From Todiramphus chloris collaris (taxonomy: Eukaryota > Chordata > Aves > Coraciiformes > Alcedinidae): DNA of 64,000 bases. This document shows positions 24,030 to 36,050 of this stretch, piece by piece. Under the pieces are notes generated by a model. That model saw nothing but the letters and a program-made list of their open reading frames with translations, did not search any database and was not told the origin of the DNA. The stretch spans positions 4,684,893 through 4,748,892 of the forward strand of contig JANVCC010000174.1 in NCBI GenBank assembly GCA_025345505.1. Reading direction: 5' to 3'. Made by a program: the position numbers and the translations under genes. The first letter of the stretch is position 1; each line of letters starts with the position of its first letter.

Positions 24030-24620
24030 CTCGGAGCTGGGTGGTGTAATGGGTTTCTTTAAATTAATAATGCGTAGAAGGAGATTTACACCGCGCTGCT
24101 AAAATATTGTCTTTGCCTTTTATTCATGCATTTGTCACTGTACTCTCTAATGGAGGTGTGCAGCGGGGGGGATAAATAATGAAGGGTAAAAAAACTCTGT
24201 CATAATCCAGAACCATTTGCAAATTCATCACCAATATTCTTTTGGAAGCAGAGACAGAGGGGAATGAAAAATATATACCGGTGCTAATATATCTCCCTGA
24301 TTTCCATCTCCCCTTTACTCAGAGAACCTACTTTGAGCTATGATAGAATGTGAATCCCAGAAGCTGCCGTTCCTTTTTAAAGACGAGTCTAAGGCTGCTG
24401 CCCAGCCTCTCAAGCAGCAGATTAAATATAGCCAATGAATACTAAGTTATTGCACCTCATAGTCAGGCGTAATACACTTACCTTGTGTTTTTTCATTACC
24501 TGGGCTTTAAGTCATCGCGGACAAAATAGCGAGGAAGTTGTAGCAATTCTTTAGCACTTAAGCTGTTGTGAAAGCTGCTTAAGACACATTTAAAAAGGCA
24601 AGGAAATAAAAGCAGGTACT
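24030..24620. promoter_or_regulatory. Candidate conserved non-coding element
   Basis: About 600 bases of AT-rich, repeat-free sequence with ATTAATAATGCG (24063-24074), GGATAAATAATGAAGG, the palindrome ATTTGCAAAT at 24215-24224 (shared with 12602-12611), GCTAATATATC, and AGATTAAATATAGCCAATG. The dense ordered motif texture and absence of simple repeats resemble a transcription-factor-locus enhancer. Confidence 0.5.
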
Positions 24621-27600
24621 TTAAAGTAGAAATCCTGATTCAAAGTAAGGACGACTGCAGTAAGTGAGAAGAGCCATCCTGAAGCATGCAGTTTCTCATG
24701 AAGTTCAGATTTCTTTAACCTTCATAAAAAAATGTTGCAACTCCAGAATTTTGAAATTGTGGTCTTGGGATAGAAGAGAATGTGTTATTGCAAAAGAGCT
24801 TCCCTTGTCGTGTTCCCTGACCATCTAAGGCTGTGAGTTGTTACAAAATTTAGAGGGTAAAGACTCTTTTTATTTTTATATTTTTTTCTATTAGAGATGA
24901 TGTGTGACATTCCACGGGGATTATTTGGGCAGCGTCAGGATACAGCACGAGATGCTGAGACATTAAGTTAAAACTAAACTCAGGCCATTTTACACCCTTT
25001 ACTGGAGCCTGGATGTTTGTCCTGGTACCAACCAGGGTCGTTCGATCAGATCCGAGTCGGCATCAGCAGCGTTTCTGGCATCCCAGCTGGTGAGCTGCAG
25101 AGGACGTGGCTGGGAGCAAAGCAGCGGGCAGAGCAGGCTCAGTTTTGGGTGGGGGGCTCCCTGATCAGCGGGTAGCGAGGATGTCGTCGGTGCCGCTCCC
25201 GGCTCCCTGTGAAGACCAGACCCGTGTTTCTGCTGCTGTTGGGTGTGGACCAGGGGAAGATGTTTCGGGGCGTGAAGAGTTTGGGTCTAATATATGTGCT
25301 AAGGTAGTGACACTGTGTTTTGTAGCCCGTGAGCTCAAAAGTGCCTGGAGTTAATGGAATCTGCTGTTCTCCCTGTGATTGCTCCCTGCTGCCAAGCGGG
25401 GCTCAGTTAGGACCAGCAAGCAGAGTGAAAACAGAATGTAGTAGCACTCGGAAAAGGGGGAGAAGATGAAATATATCACAAGATAATAAGAAAATAAACC
25501 ATTAAAAGGCTCTGTTTCCTATTATCATGTGGTTTTATGTTAATGAAGTTGTTCCAGGCCTGTTTGAGTTTAACTCAAGCAGGGGAATATGAGTAATATG
25601 AAAAATATGTGGGGATGAAGACCCTAAGTTAAAAAGTCTGTGAAACGTTTAATGTTTTCATTCACCGTGCATTTCAGGAGAAGATATAAAGCAGCCAGAA
25701 AGTGGTACGGAAAAAACATTAAGCGCCAGATTTTCCTTTTTTGTGATCACTGGATCTGGGAATCGCTGTTTACAAAGGCAGGGCAAACTTGACACGGGTG
25801 CTCGTGTGGGCAGCTGGGGAGATGATCAAGTTCAGGTTCGTTTACTCGGGTTTGCCCGTATTTACGTACACGCCTTGATGAATCTTAGAGTTCCAGGAAA
25901 GACGACGTGAGTGATAAATTGCCATCTCTGTGTCCAGATTTAAATAGCGCTAGGTTTTTTTAAACAGATAATTGATTTATAAAAGATGAAAAAAGTACTG
26001 GACGTAGAATGTGGAAAGCAGTTTTGATCTGGGAAATGGAAAGTCATGAAAATGTCCAAACAGATGAATAGTTGAATTTTTTTTTTTGTAGTGTTTTATT
26101 TCAGAAAAGCTAAAAAAAAAAAAAAAAGCTCTGACCTGAAATGACCTGGATTTTTAAAAGGAAAAGAGTGTAAAAGGACTAAGAAGTCCCAGATTTGAAA
26201 AATCAGATTCTGTTGTGAGTTGAGATGAATTTTTCTTTTAATTTTTTCAGTTATTTGAGAACCTTGAAAAAATCTGTTATTTAGTATGCACTGTGCCCTT
26301 TAAAAGAATTTTTGCCTTGAGAATCAACTAAAAAAAATGGTGATCTGGGCTAGCAAGGAATTGGTTGGAAAAGGTTCCCTGCCTTGCCCCGTAGGCCAGG
26401 CAGCATCAGCGCATTCTCCCTGCTTTTTCATCCCCATACAGTACGTGGGCATCCTCACTTTTGTTCCTCGCTGCTTTTGCTCCGTAGGGCACAGATCCCA
26501 GGTGTTACAACTCCAATAGTCGGCCGAGTCTGTTGGAAGAGCTCTGGGGAAGGGCAGAGAGCCGGCAGAAGTAAGGGTGGGAGCATCTCCCTCCGCTGCC
26601 CCCGGGCTGGGGGCTGTGCCGGCGGTGGGTCCTGCAGCTCAGCCGGGGGAGCTCAGGGTGCTGGGGAGGCTTGCTTGGGTCGTTGCCGTGGTTTTGTTTG
26701 TTTGGGTGTTTGATTGTTTGGTTTTGAAGTAACTTCGTTTTCTGTCTTCCCGCTGGACATAACCAGAGCAGGAAGGCTAGGGATGCTGAATCTGCACCTT
26801 GCCCCAGGCCAGGAGCTGATGGTCTTTCTCTCTTCCAAACCCTGACATCTGGCTTCTTGAAGAAAAAAAATTTCTTTAAAATCACAAGGGAGATAAAGAG
26901 CCTATCAGTGACTGAAGGAAAGTCATTTTTGAAAGCATTATCTCAAAAAGAGAACTGTCTGCAGTAACTTCCATGCATTATACTGTTCTAAACTGACTGC
27001 AGAATTAGACAATAGCTCACAGGGGAAGAAAGGCACCGAACACAAAGTCAGGTAAGAAAGAGACTTTTGGGAGAGATGCAAAATGACCTATTGAAAGGGA
27101 ATAGAATGGGAATGGCCGTGAAAGGAAAAGAAGAAGGAAGGCTCAGCACCACACTAGGCACGGAGGTGGCCTTTGATAAAGTTTGGTGCTGCACAACCTA
27201 AGTTTAAACACCAGGAAGATACAGAAGATTAAAAAAACCCAGCTTATTTAAAAAAAAAATATTCTGTACAGGGTATAGAGCTTTCTTGAGCATTTGGAAA
27301 GGTTTTGTTGTTCTGTGTGAATGATGTTGCTAATATTGGCAATTTTAGAAGACAGTAGCTGTATTTAGTTGAAAATAAAAATAAAATTCTAACTTTGGTA
27401 TATTTTCAGTGCATCTTTATTTTTTCCTGAAAAAGAAACAGTGAAAAATAGCAGTCATTTAGACACCTGGTTGAGAGCATAAGAATTTTTCCTCCAAAAG
27501 GGCAAGCTTTAAGTTCCCTTTGGTGACAGAGAACATTTCAAACAGTGTGGGACTAATGCCGGCCACTCAGGAACAAAAAATGTAAAACTATTTTAATCTT

Positions 27601-29146
27601 AAATATTTTTCTTAATAATAGCTTCAAAGGCAGAAAAATGGCTTGTTCAACTGCAGCTGACTGTTGTGTGCTGTGGCCTGGCACAGTCCAAGCTGTAGAG
27701 AAGAGGAGACCTTGCATTTTGGTGGTGGTGTTGGGCAGCCTGGAAGGTGGGTCATTTTGCCATCGTATGTGGCCCAACTAAATTATTTCCAGCAAGAGTA
27801 ATACAGGATGAGGAAAGGTGGTGTTGCATAGGCATCTCTTCAGGACTAAAAGAGTTGTCTCAAGTTTTAGAGTAAATCCTTCCAGACTTCTCTATCAAGT
27901 CTCCATGAAAATCTTGATATTCAATAGCGGAGAGTGTAACTGGCCTGGGTGCCGCTGGGCTGGAAAGGTGGTGGGACAGAGAGGCAGCACCGCGTTGTTA
28001 AGTGGGACAGTTAACTTCCCTTCGTCACTGAGACCGGTAAACTCCTGCTAGCGAGCGAGGAGACAAGGATGCTGCACCTGATGCCACGGAGGAAGCTGGA
28101 GAGACTCCGCGGGTAAGATCTGTAGGAGAGGGTGTAGCGGGGCCGAGGGTTTCCTCGCGTCCTGTCAGCAGTTGTGCTCTTCACAGGAGTCAAGGGGTCG
28201 TGCAGGGAGGGAGGACGGGCTCCTGCCCGAGGGAGATGGATGTGGAGCCCACCCTGGAGAGCCCCGAGTTTGGGTTCATCCGTGAAACCCGGCTGGGCTG
28301 GATGGCAGTGCCCAGCTAGTCCTGAAGCGATGACTCCAGGCAGGTGTTCCGTGCAGTGGGAATTGGACCTGCAGCGCTGCTGATCTGCACTAAAGCCATG
28401 TTTGCATCAGCAGCGAGTTCTTTGGAAGCAGAAGGTAGTTGGCCGTGTTGTCCGCGGGCCGTAGGAACCCTTGCTAATCCAACTGCGGGACCGGCGCTGC
28501 AGAAGCGGGGTTGGTGGTTTGCACCTAGGCTGGTTCTTGTTCCTGCTTTGATGTTGAAATGCGTAGGAGTTGTAAACGGGACAGAGTGGCTGGGGGCTGG
28601 AAGGGTATAAATTGGCACAAGGTGGGTGCTTGGTGCTGGCAGCGGCGCAGAGAAAATGGCAGCAGATGGGATCCCTTACAGCCCCTGGTTATTACTGTAT
28701 CTGAGTCGCAGCGTTAGGCAGCAATATCACCTTGCCTTCTGTTTTGCTGAAAGGAATTAACTGGCAGGAAGTCATGGATTTCCGAGCCCAGCTTTCCTTA
28801 CGACATTCCTCGCTGCAGAGGGAGAATGGAACCGGTGAAAGTGGGTAACAAGAAACAGGTTCTGAAGTTATTCTGTATGGTAAGAGTGAAATGACATCAA
28901 CCTGTTTAGGAGCACTTCTGCTTTTGAAAAAGGGGTTTTAGAGAGAGAGAAACTGGGACTGAGGGAATTGAGGAGCGGGTGGTGGGCTACCGTGGAGGTG
29001 TAGTGCCTGTCAGAGGTGGGATACCCTGGGAAGACCCCGCAGCCGGCTGGCAGCCCTCCGCACCGGGTTTTGCTGGTGCGGTGTAACGAGGGGAAGGATC
29101 CTCCGAGTGCTCTGAAAATTCTCCGTTAAATCCCTTATTAGGTCAT

Positions 29147-29164
29147 GGGGGGGGGGGGGGGGGG
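29147..29164 (+). repeat. 18-base G homopolymer
   Basis: Eighteen consecutive G on the + strand. Runs like this are unstable in replication and sequencing, so the exact length should not be trusted. Confidence 0.8.
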
Positions 29165-30337
29165 AAGCAGTAAAAACTTTCAACCGAGATTTTTGGAATT
29201 CTCCCCATGGTTTTATTATCTCCCTAACTTTGAATGGTCTCACTGTTGAAAGAGCTTCAGTGGGAGTCAGCGGCCGATGGCACAGGGCAGGACTGAAAGA
29301 ATGTGCTCTCTGCCACCGCTGGTGTGCCACAGCAGCAGCGTTCTCAGCCCTTGCAGGGATAGAGTCTGCTCCCTCTTCCACCACCCCGCAGCGCGTGCAA
29401 GCGCAGGGGCTGCGTGTCTCCAGACTGCCCGTTTTGGCTGCTTCTGCTGACACTTCTTCCATTTAGAACTTGCAGTTGAGCGCGTGTGTTGTGTTTGATT
29501 CCTGCAGCACTGTCACGAAGAGCACAAAAACCCCTGCCGTTAAAAAGAACCCTTCAATTTTCAGAGCATTGTAATCCAGCTGGACTCGGTGCCTCTTTTC
29601 TGAATATTTTGCACCGTGTTCAGAAACTGGAAGCCAGGTTAAAGGGAAAGAACTGGGGCTACGCGCCAGAAAGCGCCGTGTGTTGCACTGACAGTTTCTT
29701 TCAAAGTGTTTCCAGGCACAAGTGCCTGGTGCTCTATGATCTAGAAGCCAACAGTCTTCAGAGACCGTTATTTTGGAAGTAGAATAGGAGGATTCATTCA
29801 ATTCCCTCCAAAATGTGGTTACATGAAATCTTCAGCGGGGAGAGAGGCCTTTGGGAATAGGCTTTGATCAAACCAACCGTGTTTCCAAGAGTTCCCACAC
29901 GTGGCCCCTGGAAAGCACTGCTGATTTCCGCAGCCGCTGCGGGAGAGGGGCAGTCGGTGCCGGGCAGCGCTCCGACCCGCAGCATCCCCTCCCGCACTTG
30001 GGTCTCGGTTGCTGCTCGAGGGGAGGACAGCCCGAGACAGGAACTTGGAATTGGCCTCTCGCAAGTGACCCTGTCTGGAGGCTGGCTCTGCCCTGGCGAG
30101 AGCCAGCGGAATAGGCCCCCTGAACCACCTACGCAATTAGAAAGGAATTAACGCGTGATGCTTAATGGAAGCGCTTCCGAGTTCCATCCAGTCGGTGACT
30201 TCATGTTCCTCCTCCTTTCTTCCTCCTCTTACCACCTCTGTGCCTTCCTCAGTTTTCATGTGTCGCTTGAAACAGTGCTCCACTGTTACAGTCTCATTTC
30301 TCTTTCTCTATCCCTTTTTTCCCTGCCTCAGCAGCTT

Positions 30338-30375
30338 AAAAAAAAAAAAAAAAACAAACCAGAAAAAGAAAAAAA
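30338..30375. repeat. A-rich simple repeat
   Basis: Seventeen A followed by A-rich sequence interrupted by C and G. It is preceded by a pyrimidine-rich stretch (30200-30330). No evidence links it to a retrotransposed copy. Confidence 0.75.
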
Positions 30376-30439
30376 TTCCTTTCTTTCCTAGCCCTGTGGC
30401 TGTGCTCTCCTTTCCTCTGCTCGTGTCCCAGAGCCGTGC

Positions 30440-30800
30440 TCGGGTCAGCAGCAAGCTAACGCTTTTGTCAGCGTGATTAATAGCGCTGTGGATTGTCGTT
30501 AATTCACTGGCTAATGACTGCAACTCTGGCCGCTCCTGGAGTAATCGGGTGATGTATGTGGGGAGCGCGCACCTCATGGCAGAGGTGAAAATCATTTCGA
30601 CAAGTCAAATATTGTCACAGGGAACAAATGGCTCTCCCTGTTAATAAAAATTAATGAATTTTTTTTACCACTGGCCTGCTAAATGAAGCTGTGGAGTGAC
30701 TGAGTGGAGGGGACAAGCTCGGTGGAATTAAGCACTTTATTTGATGGTTAAAACTATAAACATCTTTATTACGGTTGCGATAGGATGTGGCAAGTGGTGT
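30440..30800. promoter_or_regulatory. Candidate conserved non-coding element
   Basis: Shows GTGATTAATAGCGC, CGTTAATTCACTGGCTAATGAC, TTAATAAAAATTAATGAATT (30641-30660), GGAATTAAGCACTTTATTTG and ATAAACATC. This is the densest TAAT-type cluster in the middle of the window. CAAGTC/CACTT-type NK-homeodomain words also occur. No exon signals and no repeats. Confidence 0.5.
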
Positions 30801-33800
30801 TGGGGATTTTGTTTGTGCTCCGAAGAGGTTTGTTCGGGTGCACGGAGGCTTTTGGAAAGTTTGCGTGTCTGTCTGCGTGGGGAGGGGGAAGAGAGAGAAA
30901 ACAAAAGGGGTTTGCTGCGGGGCGGGGGGCTGAATGTTTAAGAGCAGCCAGCAATGGCTCGCTCTCCCGCTGCCTCCCTCCCTTCTCCACAGACCCATCC
31001 CGAGGGCCCCGGGGCACAGAGCTCTGGCAAAGCCACCTCCTGTGCTGGCCGAGTGCTGCTGGCCAGCTTCTTCCCTCCTGCCAGTGCCTTGCCCAGTCAA
31101 GCCTCCAATTACACCAGTGTTCAAATAGCTGTTGACAGTGGCTACCACGTCTGGGCACGGAGTGGTCCTCTGGAGAGGCTGTTCTTGTCCCTGGTGGCTT
31201 TGGAGACTAGACTGGAGAATGGGGGGAGGGAGGGAGAAGTGACGTGGCAAAGGCAGCATCCTTGGGGAAGTCAGCAGAATTTTTGGATGCCGCAGCACAA
31301 ACCAGTGCTTGATGACCTCTTAACTGGTGCTCTACGTCTCATAGGTACTTACAGAAGAGTTTGGTTTGGTTTCATGTGGAGTTTTGACTCTGTGCTGATG
31401 AGAAATGTTGATCCTGTTAGTGAGGTCATTGCCTTATAGGTGCCATCCACAGATCCTATGGCTCTCTTAGAACATGCAAGGTGCAGCCCACCAGTACCGC
31501 AGGCTCCAGAGAGACTGGTGGGAACACTGCTGGAGTCCTGGCGCTGCTGGGCTCGGAACTGCTGTAGATAGATGTGCTCTTATGGAAGTGGTCAGGGAGC
31601 TTTATCAGCTCCTGGTTTTGGTTGCATTAGCCACATATATTTGGCTAGTTAGAGAGCAGAAAACCAGAGGGATTAGAGAAGGAACTCATGGGGAAGCTTT
31701 AAAGTAAATGACCAAAAGACCTCAGTGTCGGGCGGGACTGAGTGTAAGCGACCAGGCTGACCTGCGGAGCGGGGCGGGCACAGCAGCGATCCTGCGGGCA
31801 TTTGGCTTCCCCCTTTTTCTGGTGTGTGCTGTAGGAAAGGCTCTCCTGCACGCCACGTTTCTGCTGCTCTCTGCAAAGATGCTCTGACAGAGGCTATCTC
31901 GGGGAACACAAGGAGAAATAGTTATCCTACTTAAAAATGCATTGCTTTGCCCAACAAGGCGCAGATACTATCTTGGGAGAAGTCAAGGCTTTGGATACTT
32001 CTGGGTTGCGTTTCCCTTAATGAACTCTCTTTCCTGTCTGAATTTAATTTTCATCTCAACACGTTTGCTTGGAAAACGATCTCAAAAGAACCACAAGAAA
32101 GCAGAATGCCACTTTGGTGATTTTCACCCACTCTGTGTGGATGCAGTTTTACGGGTACCAAAGTGCAGAAATGTGTTTAAAGCGCTGAACAGCAGCAAAC
32201 GCTTCCTGCACCGGGGATTGTTACCTGTTCTGTAATTCAGGGTGGAGATGCTCTCTTTCAAACTAAACCCTTAGCTGGGCAGAAGATACTACTTTTGAAA
32301 TTGGTAGTAAGTGAATCATGGCTGGATGTACCTCTTTCAGAGCTGGCTGAATTTGCTCCGCCTGGTAAATAACGGTAGCCAGAGCTGCTCCTTCCTGCCT
32401 TGCTCGTAATGAGCGCAGGCTCCTTTGCGGTGGCAAGCTGGCCAGTCCTGATGTGCATCTCTTTAACGTGCCCATGTGACTGTAAAAATCCAGGAGCTGA
32501 AGAGTTAAGGCACAAATAAAATCTCAAGTTCAGACTGTCAGCTTAGATAGTGCTTAGCAAGGGTCGAGGAAAAAAAGCCAGTTGTGATTTAGAAGAAAAA
32601 CAGTGAGATTTGACCAATTCCATGGAATACCTTTCTTAGCCCCAGGGCAAGTGGAAGTGGTATATTAACCAAGGAATAGAGCAGAGGAGGAAAAAGGCCA
32701 AATCACATTTCTTTGAAACAAAGAGGCTTTTTACCAGGAACAAGCCTTGATAAAAATTACAGTGGCATCGCAAGTCATTTCACCCGCTCTGCCTCGGGCT
32801 ATATTAAAGCAGTGAGGAAATAGGGGATGCAGCAGCCCTGAAATACAAATACAGTAGTCCCAGGAGCGTTTTTAGTATAAATAATCCCTTTTAGAATAAT
32901 GTAGTGGCTTTAAATAGGGCCAGGTGGTGGGTGCAACACCCAGGATTGCTGGGGAAAAGGGTGGAAGGAAGCAGGATAATGTACCTCTGTCTGGATGTGG
33001 GCAAATGCCCCTTCTTCCTCACTCTTCCACCTCTTCCCGGGTTCTGACTTAAACCAGAATCTAATGAAATCAGCTGAAAAATCACGTTTATGGGCCTGTC
33101 GGGATAAGCCATAGGAATGCTGCGGTGTGATTGTGAACTGAATGGGTCTAAAACTACCGCCGGGTTCCCTGGCATCGGGTGAATTTCCACTGAAGGTCAT
33201 GAGATGCCTACAGCCGTGCCCGCTGTTACTCGACGTTTATTCCCAGCTGCCTGGGCAAGCCCTGTAACCCATCTGCAAAGGGCTGAGGAATCCTACCTGT
33301 GTAAGAGCCCTCGTTCACACCGCTAGGGAAGGCTTCTGTGCACTGGTGCCTCCCACCCTCGTTTGTTGAACTTGCCCCCATTCCAGCCCTGTGCTTTGCA
33401 CAAAAAGTCCAGGAGCACTTTCTCAGTCAGAAGTGACTTGTAAATAGACTTCAGTGGAAATAAAGCATTGGGATTAAACCTGTGCTTCGTTCTTTGTCAG
33501 GTAGTTTTGTTTTTCTCATAGAGAGGAAAGCCTGTCTTTAAAGAGCTCTTGAGTGATCAGGAAAAAAAAAAAATTGCCCCGAACAGACCCTGGGGAGATG
33601 CTCACAATGCAAACATTTATTGAAACTAGGAGATGAAACATTTCGAGGAGAAAGAGAGAGATCTCTGCAGAGAACGGGACTTAAGAAGCCAGTTGTGTTT
33701 CTTACTGTCATCGCTTGCCCCATTAAAATTCCATTTTTCCATAGTAGTTAAACATTTCTGTAATCCATCAGAACACGGGTAGCCAGAGGAAAGGTGCTTG

Positions 33801-35619
33801 GCCCAGGAGAGGAGTTCAGTTCTGTTCCCATAATATCAGTAACTTGACTCCTCGGCCAAACGCTGGGAAATGTTTGGTAGACCTCTGAGTCAGTCTCTGC
33901 TGAATTTTCCTTATTTGCACGTTCCAGATCTGACAGGTTAAATGGGAGCTGGGAGCCGGCTGGATGGATTTAGTTAAAGGTGCGTCTTGGCCACCGGGGT
34001 CAAATGCAAACTGGAGGTTCTGTTGCTTGATTGTGGAGGGAAAAACATCGCAGCAAAGCTGCATCCTCAGTTTACAAGCAATTGCTGTTAAGAAAAATCA
34101 GTTAGTAATCCCTGCTTTTAATGGTTGTGAAGGAATGACGGGCAGCGGGATCACAAAGCTCTCTAGGTGTCCAGAACACAGAGAAAACACAATTGCTTGT
34201 GACTCTCGTGGTGGTTTCAAGGCCTCCGCTGGGCTTGGTGTGCTCTAGGGGCGAGCTGCAGATGTGTGGGGGCACCAAAATGAAACTCAAAGGCAGTCAG
34301 GGGCTGGCTGTAAAACCCCAGAGCATCCCGTCTGCTTCGGGAGCGAATCCATGGGTAATGGGAAAGCCATTTCCAGTGGATTTTTTTCCCTCAATCCTCT
34401 GCTGCCAGCCCCTGTCTGATCAGAGGAGTTTGGGTGGTGAACCCCTCTCTAGGAGGGAACTCTTTGCGGTCCAGCGGAGCCTCCCCTGCAGAGCCCGGTC
34501 TAGTCGAAATCATAGGCTTGGGACGGTGGCAAGGGCTTGTGGCCAGATGATGCTTTCTGATGAAGAAAGGCTGAGGGTTGGGTAGAAGCTCGTGAGCAGC
34601 AGGGTACGTTCCAGTGCCAGGTAAGGAAGGGCTGTGTGCCCCCAGGGCCGGGACTGAGCTGGTGGAACTGCAGGTACCTGGAGTCACGAGCGGGCAGATC
34701 TGCTGCTCGCCCCAGGCAGCACGCTGGGGAGCAGTGCACAGATCTTCCCTTGGCTTCCAGGTCTGGAAAAAACATTCTCAGGTCAAGCTGTGAAGTTTGA
34801 GGCTGCTACAGAAATGTGTCCATGAGTTTCGTGAACCCAAACTCCATCGGCTGTGCCCAGCTCTAGGAGGACTCAGCTCAGGGACTGGGTGAGGTTGGTG
34901 AGGTCCTGAGCTCGAATGGTTTCACTTGATGCAACCAGCGCAGGCATTGTGCGGTGGCTAATTGGAGAACCTCGTTAGCAATAGGACCGTGCATTCTGCT
35001 TCTGCAGCTCATAATTTGAAAGTATGTGAGATAATGAGAGAGACTTTCAAGGACTGCATTTTAAAAACTTGACTGGGCTAATACATCAGAAAAATGCAAC
35101 AAGTTTTAAAGATTTTTTTTATTTTTTTCCTGGCTTAAAAATAGAAGGGGTAGGTGGTAGAAAACAGATCGACAAACAAATCTAGAAACGTGGTAAATTT
35201 GTGCATATCTGAATTAAAAAAAAAAAAAAAGTATGTTATGAGTGTTGAGAGAAACACAGTTTGCAGAATACAGTGTTACTTGGGATGGTAAAAACAATAC
35301 GAAGCCTTTTTTCAGTGTTTCTGCAGAGCTCTGCTGCTTGTTATGCGATAGAACATTGGTCAGCCTCACTGGAATTTTTTTTTTTTTTGCCAGGGATGGA
35401 AAATCCAACTTATATTGTGGCATTAAAATGTGTGCCTGTGTGCCTCTGAAAATAGAGCTCTGCTTTTGACACCCACCTCACGGCTCACTCCTCTGTCCTG
35501 CATTGATTCACTGACTCCCTTTTATTCTGCAGAGTCTGTTGCCACTGTCCCTTTCCTTGCTCTGCCCTCCCTCCTCTCCTCCGTGCCTGGGGTATGTTTG
35601 TCTGGCTCACGTTAGGAAA
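30801..35619. other. Intron, no recognisable gene
   Basis: Includes long chance frames on both strands between 30650 and 31440. These overlap each other, are low in coding texture, and match nothing I recognise. A runs at 35217-35231 and T runs at 35377-35388 are simple sequence. Confidence 0.5.
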
Positions 35620-36050
35620 TAGAAATTGTTATCGATTAATATTAATATTTAGCGTGTTTGTGAAAATGTCTTTTCCCACTGCTATTAATCTGCTATGTTA
35701 ATAATGCCAGGACTCCTGTTCTGGACCCTGGGGAACCCACAGTGAGTTGAATGACAATGAGACGGTGACAACAGCCGAAAAGCTTTCACTTGGCAAAGAT
35801 GTGAATTCCAATTGCAAGGTCTCCTTTTGGAGACTTACAAATGCTTTATTCTAGCTCTATGGTTTGACATCCAGGACCGAGAGAAATATCCAGCATCGTT
35901 TGTTCGTGCTTGGAGAGCCGGGCTTACTGCATGTATTTATTTATTCTAAATAGGTACCATTTCTCTGAGCAAAGAATTTATCTTGCAGTCATTTTTAAAG
36001 TTCCACTTTACTGCATTTCCAGTAAGATATTTTCTATAGAAGTGGCCCAT
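35620..36050. promoter_or_regulatory. Candidate conserved non-coding element
   Basis: Contains ATCGATTAATATTAATATTT at 35631-35650, CTATTAATCTGC and GTTAATAATGCC nearby, then a mixed section, then ATGTATTTATTTATTC near 35931. Repeat-free and AT-rich with clustered TAAT cores. Confidence 0.45.

Larger units (their letters stand above)
24621..30439. other. Intron, mostly featureless
   Basis: No gene recognised. Simple sequence includes A runs near 26112-26127, a TTTG-rich stretch at 26690-26727, and an 18-base G run. A mildly enhancer-like AT-rich patch lies at 25480-25640 (TTATCATGTGG, TTAATGAAG). GC-rich frames around 28340-28620 and 29850-30150 are open on several strands at once, as expected from composition rather than coding. 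Confidence 0.5.

Noticed and set aside
30651-31440. Long overlapping frames on both strands (up to 215 residues)
   Set aside because: They overlap antisense to each other, show low-complexity Pro/Ser content, lack splice logic and domains, and part of the region looks like a non-coding element.
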